From Dawidia soli (GTDB lineage Bacteria; Bacteroidota; Bacteroidia; Cytophagales; Cyclobacteriaceae): 64,000 bases of DNA. Location of the stretch: the NCBI RefSeq assembly GCF_018598185.1, contig NZ_JAHESC010000011.1:62001-126000 (forward strand), given 5' to 3'. Positions 1 through 7,413 of the stretch are shown in pieces (position 1 is the first letter of the stretch; every line of letters starts with the position of its first letter). The notes beneath the pieces are model-generated. The model made no database searches. It was not told where the DNA came from and saw only the letters and a list, made by a program, of their open reading frames with translations. A program made the position numbers and the translations under genes.

Positions 1-429
1 AAGCGCAGGCATGCCTGCGGTAGCCAGGAGTAGGCCGGCGCCAGAGGCGTTTCCCAAAAAGTGCGAAACACGCGATGATCGCCCACTAAAATCGGAACCA
101 GCCGCCACCCACAAAGCACTACATAAGCGGTGCACCTCGACATTTCCCGTCTTTACCGACAGTACCATAAAAGTCCCCTGAAAAATCCGGTAAAGTGCCC
201 TTCAACTATGAGAATATCCAATATATATCCAATAGTTTATCAAATATTAACCAATAGATATCCAATAATTATATAGCTATTGGATATCCCTGATAAATAA
301 CTTTTTCCTTAAAATTTAAATTATTTAAAAGATAGACAGTATACAGTCTTTTCGTAAATTCGATCTGGACACCGTTACAATTTTGATCGTTGTCTAAAAC
401 CCTCTCGTTACTTTGAAAACCAATCGATT
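1..429. other. Non-coding leader region upstream of the AraC fusion gene
   Basis: No convincing gene lies here. The first 200 bases are GC-rich; the minus strand is open from an ATG at 166-168 to the window edge (56 codons), but that translation is not recognisable. From about 205 the sequence becomes very AT-rich and carries a phased repeat array at 214-287 (listed separately), then an AT-rich stretch up to the ATG at 430, which probably contains the promoter. Confidence 0.5.
214..287. repeat. 11-bp-phased repeat array, consensus ATATCCAATA, with one inverted copy
   Basis: Exact ATATCCAATA copies start at 214, 225 and 258, and 8/10 matches start at 237 and 247, so five units follow one another with 10-12 bp spacing, about one helical turn. 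The inverted form TATTGGATAT lies at 278-287. One-turn phasing with a terminal inverted copy is what a cooperative DNA-binding protein would use. The array ends about 140 bases before the AraC fusion gene, so an operator for that gene is the obvious inference; the binding protein is unknown. Confidence 0.65.
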
Positions 430-2328
430 ATGCCCTTTCTTGAAGGACCATTCGCCTTTACAGGCACACTGGACATGTTCAGCGCCTACCGCATGCGCAA
501 CGTCGACGGGATCGTCGTTCGTCGTAAAGGCGGCCCGAGCGGAGAAAAAGTAAAAACCGCCGACAGCTTTAAAAATACGCGTCGTACGATGTCGGAGTTC
601 GGCGGTTGCTCGCGGCACGGCAGTTATGTGCGGAGGGCGTTGCTCCAGATCCGGCACCTGTCGGATTACAATTTTGGTAGCGATATCAACAGCCTCATGC
701 ACCAGATCCAGTTGCGCGACGACACCGGCGAATGGGGCCGGCGGCGGATCACACTCTCCGAACATGCGCGCCTGCTGGAAGGTTTCTCCACCACACGAAA
801 AGCCCCGAGCTTCGACTCCATTGTGCGCGCTCCGATATACTATACATTGGACCGGCAAAAACGTTCCGCCCGCGTGAATCTCCCCGAGCTCCTCCGTGAT
901 ATTAATTATTTTCCGCAGAACAATCACGCCATGTTCCGCCTGATCGTTACGTTAGGCATTGTGCCCGACGTAACATTCGACGTGCCGTCTAAAGAATACC
1001 TGCCGCCGACATGGTATAGCCCGGCGTACAACTCCATCAGCGCTTCGACGGATTGGAACCCTTCCCTGGAAGGAATGGCGGGCGCCACGCTGGAGCTCGC
1101 CATGAATGTGCTCCCGCCGGACGATTCGTGGACGTTGATGTTATCGATCGGAATTGAATACGGGTCTTTACGCCAGTATGGCACGATCGAAGAAGTGACA
1201 CGGTTTGGCGCGGCCAGGATCATGGCCTTGCAGGGGAAAGACGGGGCGTCTGAAAAAAGGAACGATGGCGATGATCGACTCGGAAAACGCGAGGGACTTC
1301 TGGAGGATGTGGTATCGCCGGCCGACGGTGAACATGCTGCAGAATGTAAAAGCGCACCAGACGATCCGGGCGTGCCCGTCACAGCGTTGCTGCCGGCGGA
1401 TGAAGCTGCGACACAGTATGTCTATACGTTGAAGGAAGCATCAACCGAAACGCGAGCGGCCAGTACCTATCGGTATGTTGTTCCGGCAGATGGGCGGGAG
1501 AACATTGCCTGTATCACCACAACGCAAAATGCCGTATCTTTGTGTGAACCACCTACCGACGTGCCCGCTGCCGCGTACATACCGTGCGACGTGTTAAAAC
1601 CTTACGTTGCTTCTTTCATGATCTCGGAAGAAGCAGAGACGAAGGAGTATAAAGTATTGCCGGGAACGAATCTTGTCATCGGCTTTCAATACCGGGGGCA
1701 GCTGGTCCGTATCCAGGATGCAGCGGTCAACCCACTTTCCACCGCAGGCATTACCGGGTTGCACGATACCCCGCGGATATTCCGGAACGCTGCGCACACA
1801 GGCACGGTGCTGGTATATTTCAAAGAGGCAGGCGCCGCGCCGTTCTTTAACATGCCGCTGCACGAGCTGTTTGACGAAAGCGTCTCGCTCGACAATTTTA
1901 TGCTTCGTTCGGAGCTATTGGTCTTTGAGGAACAACTCGCCGAAGCCAACACAGATCAGGACCGCATCGCGCTGACAGAACGGTTTCTGATCGGCCGCCT
2001 GCGCGACACGACGCCCGATAAGCTTGTACTGGCAGCCCTGGCACTTATTCATCAGCACCAGGGAAACTTGCGGATAACAGACCTGGCGGCCCAGCTCAAT
2101 ATCAGCCAGGGCCCGCTGGAGAAACGCTTCCGGCAGGCGGTCGGTACGTCGCCAAAAAAGTTCGCAGCACTGGTGCGCTTCCGGCACGTGTTGAAGAGCT
2201 ACCACGCGCGGCAGTCGCTTACACACCTGGCGCATGCGGCCGGTTTTTATGACCAGGCCCATTTCATCAAAACCTTCAAATCGTTTACGGGCGAGACGCC
2301 CGATACATTCTTCACAGTAGCCAACTAA
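430..2328 (+). CDS. AraC-family regulator fused to a Bacteroidota-specific N-terminal domain
   Basis: This is a 632-residue protein. Residues about 383-485 resemble the sensory domain often found in front of AraC helix-turn-helices (DUF6597 type), and about 540-632 form a typical AraC DNA-binding domain, with ITDLAAQLNISQGPLEKRF as the first helix-turn-helix and an AAGFYDQAHFIKTFK second one. Residues 1 to about 275 match from memory a Bacteroidota family of unknown function normally encoded alone (FTGTLDMF near the start, VRRKGG near 30, then TRRTMSEFGG and a block of small basic helices). A roughly 100-residue charged, low-complexity linker joins the two parts. AraC proteins usually have 250-330 residues, so this is twice normal. 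The frame is open throughout with no stop at the junction. An older gene fusion or readthrough of an ancestral stop would both give this. The phased repeats at 214-287 may be its operator. Confidence 0.8.
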   Translation: MPFLEGPFAFTGTLDMFSAYRMRNVDGIVVRRKGGPSGEKVKTADSFKNTRRTMSEFGGCSRHGSYVRRALLQIRHLSDYNFGSDINSLMHQIQLRDDTGEWGRRRITLSEHARLLEGFSTTRKAPSFDSIVRAPIYYTLDRQKRSARVNLPELLRDINYFPQNNHAMFRLIVTLGIVPDVTFDVPSKEYLPPTWYSPAYNSISASTDWNPSLEGMAGATLELAMNVLPPDDSWTLMLSIGIEYGSLRQYGTIEEVTRFGAARIMALQGKDGASEKRNDGDDRLGKREGLLEDVVSPADGEHAAECKSAPDDPGVPVTALLPADEAATQYVYTLKEASTETRAASTYRYVVPADGRENIACITTTQNAVSLCEPPTDVPAAAYIPCDVLKPYVASFMISEEAETKEYKVLPGTNLVIGFQYRGQLVRIQDAAVNPLSTAGITGLHDTPRIFRNAAHTGTVLVYFKEAGAAPFFNMPLHELFDESVSLDNFMLRSELLVFEEQLAEANTDQDRIALTERFLIGRLRDTTPDKLVLAALALIHQHQGNLRITDLAAQLNISQGPLEKRFRQAVGTSPKKFAALVRFRHVLKSYHARQSLTHLAHAAGFYDQAHFIKTFKSFTGETPDTFFTVAN

Positions 2329-2398
2329 GAAAAACGATTTTTTACAATCCGCGGACCTTCGCCGCGACGACCTTTACATCGTAAAAAATCAAACATCT

Positions 2399-2791
2399 AT
2401 GTTTACGCTCGAACAGATCAACGCCGCGCATGCGAAGGTTAAAAGCGGTGCGGATTTCCCGCGCTACTTTGAAGAACTCAAAGGTATGGGTATAGCCTGG
2501 TACGAAACGTCCGTTGCCGACGGTCATACCGTGTACCACGGCGCCGACGGCTATAAAACAACGTCACCGGCGCGCTATGCCTTACGGGCTATTGCCGGGG
2601 TCGCCAACCCACGGCAATTCCAGACCGACCTGCGGGCACACCAGCAAGGCAAAACCGATTACTTCACCTTTTGTGGCCAATGTGCCGCCCAGGGCGTGGG
2701 CCAGTGGATCGTGCGCATGGACCTGCACACATGCACGTACTACGACCGTCATGCCAATGAGGTTCTGACCGAAGAGATTCCTCGTGTGTAA
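2399..2791 (+). CDS. DUF1398 family protein
   Basis: This 130-residue protein matches the DUF1398 (YbcV-like) family along its length. It begins FTLEQINAAHAKVKSGADFP, has the central GIAWYETSV and ADGHTVYHG segments, and ends with the QGVGQWIVRMDLHTCTYYD block. Family members are small, soluble, cytoplasmic proteins without an established biochemical function; they are often annotated as phage-envelope-like, which is not informative. It starts 70 bases after the AraC fusion gene on the same strand and could be co-transcribed with it or be its target. Identification is good, function unknown. Confidence 0.85.
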   Translation: MFTLEQINAAHAKVKSGADFPRYFEELKGMGIAWYETSVADGHTVYHGADGYKTTSPARYALRAIAGVANPRQFQTDLRAHQQGKTDYFTFCGQCAAQGVGQWIVRMDLHTCTYYDRHANEVLTEEIPRV

Positions 2792-2863
2792 TGCTGTGCG
2801 GGATTATCCGCCACGCTTCTCACCGTCCGCCCATCACGGAGTGAAGCCATCCCGCCAACCGTT

Positions 2864-3589
2864 TCAGACGCGGCGGTGACGGTCTCTGCGATTTCGTTTT
2901 GCATACTCCTCGCCCAGGTCGGGCTCTTTGCCGAAGCGAAGGTTTACGAACGGTACGATGCGATTGCCGATGCGGTTGAATAATCCGATCTGCACGACCT
3001 TGCCGGTGCGGCAGTTGTTGATGAGTCCTATTTGCAGACCGTGGGCACGCGTGGCATGGTTTACCAGGCCGGCAATGGAAACACCCTTGGTTTGGTATGA
3101 TTCGTTGAGGAGACCGCTGATCTGTACGCCGCTCATGGTATAGCTAAATCCGGAGAGGCCGTTTATGATGAGGCCTTTGGAAAAGTCTTCGGTGAGTCCG
3201 CCGAGGCTGATGGAAACGCCGTGGATATGCGTGCCGTAGCGGGGGTATTGCATCTCCCGGGCAGCCTTGAAGCCATGTCTGGCGAAGAACCCTACGCGAC
3301 GATTTTTGTCATCCCGGCCTCCGGCGAAGCCAAACATGGTACCCCATAACCCACCGATTATCCCCATCGGGCCAATTTCCAGGTTGAGGCCGTCTACGCG
3401 GGTGTACAGCGTATCGGTCAATTCCAGGGAGTGCGCAGATATACCGATCGTGATACCTCTGACGTGCAGGTGATGTTTTTGGGGAGTGAGCGAAAAGCGT
3501 CTAACAACTGTTCTGGGAGACTCCTGGGATTGTGCAAGCAGCGGCATTGAGCCCAGCAGCAGGATTACGGCCATAAGTATATGTTTCAT
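2864..3589 (-). CDS. LA_2272-type surface repeat protein, exported
   Basis: This 241-residue protein has a clear signal peptide (MKHILMAVILLLGSMPLLAQ, cleavage after AQS or nearby). The mature part contains short repeats of the form G(V/L)xIxGLxNxxxxxxGVxIxGL, as in GVSISLGGL, GLIINGLSGF, GVQISGLLN, GVSIAGLVN and GLQIGLINN, the signature of the LA_2272 surface-repeat family. Such repeats predict a regular beta structure in the periplasm or at the outer membrane; no enzymatic role is known. The C-terminus is strongly basic (KRNRRDRHRRV). It lies downstream of the serine hydrolase on the same strand, but a terminator separates them, so it is probably transcribed alone. Confidence 0.75.
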   Translation of the reverse strand: MKHILMAVILLLGSMPLLAQSQESPRTVVRRFSLTPQKHHLHVRGITIGISAHSLELTDTLYTRVDGLNLEIGPMGIIGGLWGTMFGFAGGRDDKNRRVGFFARHGFKAAREMQYPRYGTHIHGVSISLGGLTEDFSKGLIINGLSGFSYTMSGVQISGLLNESYQTKGVSIAGLVNHATRAHGLQIGLINNCRTGKVVQIGLFNRIGNRIVPFVNLRFGKEPDLGEEYAKRNRRDRHRRV

Positions 3590-3612
3590 GCTATCGATTT
3601 GTGTTAAGATAC

Positions 3613-3646
3613 AAAAAAGAGTCGGGACTATTTATCCCGACTCTCT
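3613..3646 (-). terminator. Rho-independent terminator of the serine hydrolase gene
   Basis: A perfect 10-bp inverted repeat (AGAGTCGGGA at 3618-3627 with TCCCGACTCT at 3635-3644, 7-base loop) is followed on the minus strand by a run of six T. It lies about 40 bases beyond the stop of the minus-strand gene ending at 3686 and just upstream of the LA_2272-type gene. Confidence 0.85.
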
Positions 3647-3685
3647 TTCCGCGATCGACGCCGTTATTTTTACCCTGTTATTCGG

Positions 3686-5692
3686 TCACGGCTTTCCTTC
3701 TACTAACAGTTGCCGCATTTTTTCGATCAACGGGTAGGCGGTGCTGGCATTGGTGAAGATGGCGTAGCCCATGTTGGCATCTTTGTATACTTCGAACTGG
3801 CAGCGGAAGTCGCCGTTGTTGCCGCCGTGGCCGAAAACCTGACCGAAGGGGGATTCGCGCACTTCCAGGCTCTCGCCCATGTAGACTTTATACTTGCGTG
3901 GTTCTTCGCCTTTCTCCAACGGGTAGGGTGAGCGCTCGCTGAGCATGTTTGTGTAGGTGGCGGGTGACAGGCCTTTCTGATTCAGGAGCTGCAGCATGAA
4001 GTGGGTGAACTCCAACGCTTCGGTGTGCATGCTGAAGGCCATGCCGGGATGTTCGGGCGGCAGGTCGGACGAGGGTATGTTGTCGAAGTGGCCCGTGGCC
4101 ACCAGCCGCATCAGGCGGTCGTTGTTGGCGAAGAAGGTGTGGTGCATGTCCAGCGGGTTCAGCACTTCTTCGGTCAGCATCTGTATCGTGCTTTTGCCCG
4201 TGATGCTTTTTACAACCATTTGAAGGTATTGAAAGCCTTCGCCGGAATAACCGAATTGGGTGCCGGGGGTAAAGTTGATGATCAGTTTGCCATTGCGCCA
4301 GTTGGGGAAACCCGTGCGGTGGGTAATGACATGGCGCGCGGTAATGAGCTTGTACCGGTCGTCGTCCTCGATGTCTTTGAAGGGTAAATATTGATAGAGG
4401 GGTTTGTCGAGGTCGATCACGCCGCGCTCGGCGAGGCGTTGTACGGCATAGGCAAAGACGGGTTTGGTGATGGAGGCGGCTTCAAACAGCGTGCTGTCGT
4501 TTACGGGCTCGTGTGTCATGCTGTTTTTGGTGCCGTAGATTTTGTGGTATACTACCTTTCCATCTTTTATCAGCGCCAGCGACACGCCGGGGATCTTATA
4601 GTACTGCTGGTAGGTTTCGATAAAGTTATCGATCGCCTGGGGTGACTGACTGTCGAAGGTCGTCAACACGCCTTTGGCGGGGATCAGGTCGGGGGCCTCG
4701 GCCACGGTGGCACTGATGGGCGGGATCTTTACGGCGCCGTTGGGTTTTACTTTTATATTGGGTTGCGAGGGGATCGTGATGGTGTATACGTGAGACTCTT
4801 TGGGAACGTACTTGTCGGCCAGGGCCACGGTGTAGCTCCCCCCTGGCAGTTGGGTGCTGTAGTTCCCGAGGGAGTCGACCGAGGCGGTAATCCAGGTCTG
4901 CGCCGACGCGGTGGATGTGAACTTCAATCGTGCCGGTATCTTTATGTTGGCGGCGTTTATCATTTTTACCCGGCCTGATACGGTACCCCCGCGCTCATTC
5001 TCCTTCATGAAGATGATATCGCCCAGCGCATGGGAGTTCTGGTATTTTCCGTCGCCTGCGCCCCAGGCATTCCAGCCGAACCCGTCGGCATCTTTATCGA
5101 ATGCCAGCAGGTCAAACCCCATGGAGCGGCCCGGCTGAATTGCGTCGCCCATGTAAATCCTGAACTCATACATGCGCTTGCTGCCCTTTCGGGTCATCTT
5201 TATCTCCGACTTGTCCCAGGCAACTTGCTTCGTGGCAGCATCCCATTTGTTGGCATCGAGATGTTTGAAGGTCTCCGAATAGATATAGGCGTTTACGCCA
5301 GAGCCCGTGGCAAGATGATTGACATCGAAACATAGCTGCAGCGCGTCTTGTGTGTTCCAGCCCACCCGGCGTGTCGTGTCTACGACATAGTCGCTGTCGG
5401 TGATCTCGATGGCTATATAGAGCGATCTTTCACCCAGGTTGTAGCCGATCATGAAATAACCGGAGAAGTCCTCGGCGTTCTGGGGCTTTACGTCTGCTTG
5501 CGCCAGGGCAAGCACATACTGCCTGGTGTCTTTCCAGTCGGCCAAGTCGCCGTCAACCCGGATGTTTTTGAGGGGATATACCAGGGCGCTGGCGCCATTG
5601 TGGGCCAGCGTTACACGTGTGCCGACAAGCATGAGCAACAGGCAGCAACCCAGCTGTGCCATTTTTTTCAGGGGGATATAGTTTTTCTCCAT
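3686..5692 (-). CDS. Exported CBM9-like / class C beta-lactamase-fold serine hydrolase
   Basis: This 668-residue protein has a signal peptide (hydrophobic residues 11-30). Residues about 38-230 resemble the CBM9-like/DOMON-type domain found in secreted sugar-active proteins (IRVDGDLADWKD near the start; GFGWNAWG near the end). Residues about 235-325 are a beta-sandwich linker, and residues 350-668 are a penicillin-binding/class C beta-lactamase fold. Catalytic motifs are Ser407-x-x-Lys410 (SITK), Tyr482-Ser-Gly instead of the usual Y-x-N, and His622-Gly-Gly. Such proteins are mostly periplasmic or surface esterases or D,D-peptidases; substrate unknown. A carbohydrate-binding front end suggests glycan or cell-wall targeting (inference). 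It ends at a strong terminator and is divergent from the metalloprotease gene. Confidence 0.85.
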   Translation of the reverse strand: MEKNYIPLKKMAQLGCCLLLMLVGTRVTLAHNGASALVYPLKNIRVDGDLADWKDTRQYVLALAQADVKPQNAEDFSGYFMIGYNLGERSLYIAIEITDSDYVVDTTRRVGWNTQDALQLCFDVNHLATGSGVNAYIYSETFKHLDANKWDAATKQVAWDKSEIKMTRKGSKRMYEFRIYMGDAIQPGRSMGFDLLAFDKDADGFGWNAWGAGDGKYQNSHALGDIIFMKENERGGTVSGRVKMINAANIKIPARLKFTSTASAQTWITASVDSLGNYSTQLPGGSYTVALADKYVPKESHVYTITIPSQPNIKVKPNGAVKIPPISATVAEAPDLIPAKGVLTTFDSQSPQAIDNFIETYQQYYKIPGVSLALIKDGKVVYHKIYGTKNSMTHEPVNDSTLFEAASITKPVFAYAVQRLAERGVIDLDKPLYQYLPFKDIEDDDRYKLITARHVITHRTGFPNWRNGKLIINFTPGTQFGYSGEGFQYLQMVVKSITGKSTIQMLTEEVLNPLDMHHTFFANNDRLMRLVATGHFDNIPSSDLPPEHPGMAFSMHTEALEFTHFMLQLLNQKGLSPATYTNMLSERSPYPLEKGEEPRKYKVYMGESLEVRESPFGQVFGHGGNNGDFRCQFEVYKDANMGYAIFTNASTAYPLIEKMRQLLVEGKP

Positions 5693-6026
5693 GGTGATTA
5701 GACCGGTATTTTGTGGAATGGTTACAAATACCCGACCAATAAATTACACGTATACTATCTCATAGAATTTGATCTATAGCATAAGACCGTGTTACAACGA
5801 CTGTTCAGCGATGGACATTTTTTGTCCGTTTATGGCATGCAAAAGGGCATGACATAAGTGTATAATTATAGGTTTCCCGAATGTATTTCCGGGAAAAATA
5901 CCGTTTCGTTCCGGACCACTTGCAATTGCACGGGTAATTCCGGAATTTCATATACTTATTAACAAGCCCATCTTTCTGCCATCACCGGTAGATGGATGGG
6001 CTTTCTATATTTTAACCCCTACATGT
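5693..6026. other. Divergent intergenic region between serine hydrolase and metalloprotease
   Basis: These 334 bases separate two divergent genes and must hold both promoters. The minus-strand side carries AT-rich sequence around 5730-5780. I see no open reading frame of note. The plus-strand end carries a terminator-like hairpin (5964-6003) immediately before the metalloprotease start, listed separately. No confident promoter match was found on either strand. Confidence 0.4.
5964..6003 (+). terminator. Terminator-like hairpin just upstream of the metalloprotease start
   Basis: AAGCCCATC (5964-5972) pairs with GATGGGCTT (5995-6003), with further internal complementarity (CCATC with GATGG), and is followed by TCTATATTTT. 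It sits 24 bases before the metalloprotease ATG. There is no plus-strand gene upstream for it to terminate, so it may be an attenuator in the leader or the end of an unannotated small RNA. Confidence 0.5.
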
Positions 6027-7136
6027 ATGGTCAAAAAAACCTCCTCCTCTGCTAAGGGCTCGGCATCCGGCAATGGTGCTGCTGTGGCTCATCCTAAGTA
6101 TTGTACACTTGTAAACGTACCTCCGAGAACATTCGACGCGGACGTAAGCGCGTTCCGGGCGGCGATGATCCTGGTATCGGACCGCAAATGGGTCAACGGC
6201 ACCAAGCTGCGGTATTATTTCTTTACCGGCGGCGACGGCTCTCCGGCTTCGTGGAAGGGCGACGCGACGCAAAAGAATGTTGTCAAGGACGCGTTTGCGG
6301 TGTGGAAGAAGCAAGGCATCGGCCTGGAGTTCGAAGAGGTCAGTAACAAGGAAGATGCAGAGATCCGCATCGGCTTTATGCGTGGCGACGGTGCGTGGTC
6401 GTATGTGGGCCGCGACATCATCGATGTGGCCGGCTCTCCCAACGAGCGAACGATGAACTTCGGCTGGAGCCTTGTCAACGATATCGACACGGCCATTCAT
6501 GAGATCGGCCACACGCTGGGTGCTCCGCACGAGCACCAAAATCCCAACGCCGGCATCGTGTGGGACGAAGAAGCGGTATATGCCGCCCTTGCTGCGCCGC
6601 CCAACAACTGGAGTCGTGAGACGACGTATCACAACATCATCCGCAAATTGCCGGCGAGCGAAGTGGAAGGTTCTACACACGATCCGAATTCGATCATGCA
6701 CTATCCGTTTGAAGCGGGGTTGATCAAAGAGCCGGTGGCATTCCGGAACGGGATCTTCCCGGCGGGTGGTCTTTCGGCAAAGGATAAGGAGTTCGTGAAA
6801 AAGTTTTACCCGCCCCTGGTACCCACCGACTATACGAAGCTGACGGTGGGCAAATCGGCACCGCTCGATATCAAGCCGGGTGAGCAGAAGAATTTTGTTT
6901 TTAAACCGACGGTGAACCGGAAGTATAAGATCCAGACGTTTGGCGCGCTGGATACCGTGATGGTATTGTTCGAGCGACAGGGAGGCGAAGAAGTTTATAT
7001 CGCGGGAGACGACGATAGCGGAACAAACTTAAACTCCAGGCTCCATTTACGCTTGATCAAAGGGCGCGAGTATGTCGTGCGCGTCAGATTATTCTATTCG
7101 AGCAGTGAAGGAATGGGATCGTTGATGGTGATCTGA
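6027..7136 (+). CDS. Astacin/matrixin-type zinc metalloprotease with C-terminal PPC-like domain
   Basis: This 369-residue protein is a zinc-dependent endopeptidase of the metzincin clan. The zinc site is H158-E-I-G-H162-T-L-G-x-P-H168-E, the astacin-style HExxHxxGxxHE, and the Met-turn is SIMHYP (Met224). Residues about 275-369 form a beta-sandwich resembling a bacterial pre-peptidase C-terminal (PPC) domain, ending in YVVRVRLFYSSS and an MGSLMVI strand. PPC domains usually occur on secreted proteases, yet the N-terminus (MVKKTSSSAKGSASGNG) has no hydrophobic signal peptide. Either secretion is non-classical or the enzyme works inside the cell. It is divergent from the serine hydrolase and followed by a hairpin at 7146-7193. 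Confidence 0.85.
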   Translation: MVKKTSSSAKGSASGNGAAVAHPKYCTLVNVPPRTFDADVSAFRAAMILVSDRKWVNGTKLRYYFFTGGDGSPASWKGDATQKNVVKDAFAVWKKQGIGLEFEEVSNKEDAEIRIGFMRGDGAWSYVGRDIIDVAGSPNERTMNFGWSLVNDIDTAIHEIGHTLGAPHEHQNPNAGIVWDEEAVYAALAAPPNNWSRETTYHNIIRKLPASEVEGSTHDPNSIMHYPFEAGLIKEPVAFRNGIFPAGGLSAKDKEFVKKFYPPLVPTDYTKLTVGKSAPLDIKPGEQKNFVFKPTVNRKYKIQTFGALDTVMVLFERQGGEEVYIAGDDDSGTNLNSRLHLRLIKGREYVVRVRLFYSSSEGMGSLMVI

Positions 7137-7145
7137 TCTATCCCC

Positions 7146-7193
7146 GGCGCGAGTCTCATCGGTCCTCCATATTGGGGGAGATCGACTCGCGCC
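7146..7193. repeat. Strong GC-rich inverted repeat after the metalloprotease gene
   Basis: GGCGCGAGTC (7146-7155) is exactly repeated in inverted form as GACTCGCGCC (7184-7193), and the loop has a second nested stem (TCCTCC with GGGGGA). It begins 9 bases past the metalloprotease stop. There is no T-run, so it is more likely an mRNA-end stabiliser or a factor-dependent terminator than a classical intrinsic terminator. Confidence 0.6.
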
Positions 7194-7305
7194 AACTAAA
7201 CATCCTGACTCGTGCGCGTGCACGTTTTGATATTTTTTTTCATGCATCATCTTGCTGATTATCAACGCCCCGGGATCGGTGTCGCTTTATTTATTAATCC
7301 ATAAG

Positions 7306-7336
7306 TTTGGTAGGCATTAGAAATGTAATACTTTTG
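7306..7336 (+). promoter_or_regulatory. Bacteroidota-type promoter of susC/susD
   Basis: TTTG at 7306-7309 and TACTTTTG at 7329-7336 are separated by exactly 19 bases, fitting the Bacteroidota consensus TTTG-N19-TANNTTTG without a mismatch. The transcription start should be near 7342, giving a leader of about 70 bases before the SusC ATG at 7414. Confidence 0.7.
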
Positions 7337-7413
7337 TCTGACCCATTTACCCACCACCTGGGCTCCTAACCCTATTTTTTAAAACGTAACACTCTTTACT
7401 TAAAGCAAGTGCA

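Noticed and set aside
1-168. Minus-strand open frame of 56 codons running off the left edge
   Set aside because: Its translation is not recognisable and no upstream sequence is available to judge it.
1205-1432. Plus-strand frame inside the AraC fusion gene
   Set aside because: Out of frame with the fusion gene and Arg/Met-rich, as expected of a shadow frame.
5700-6003. Riboswitch before the metalloprotease gene
   Set aside because: Only one hairpin is evident; no known aptamer pattern was recognised, so it is listed as terminator-like.
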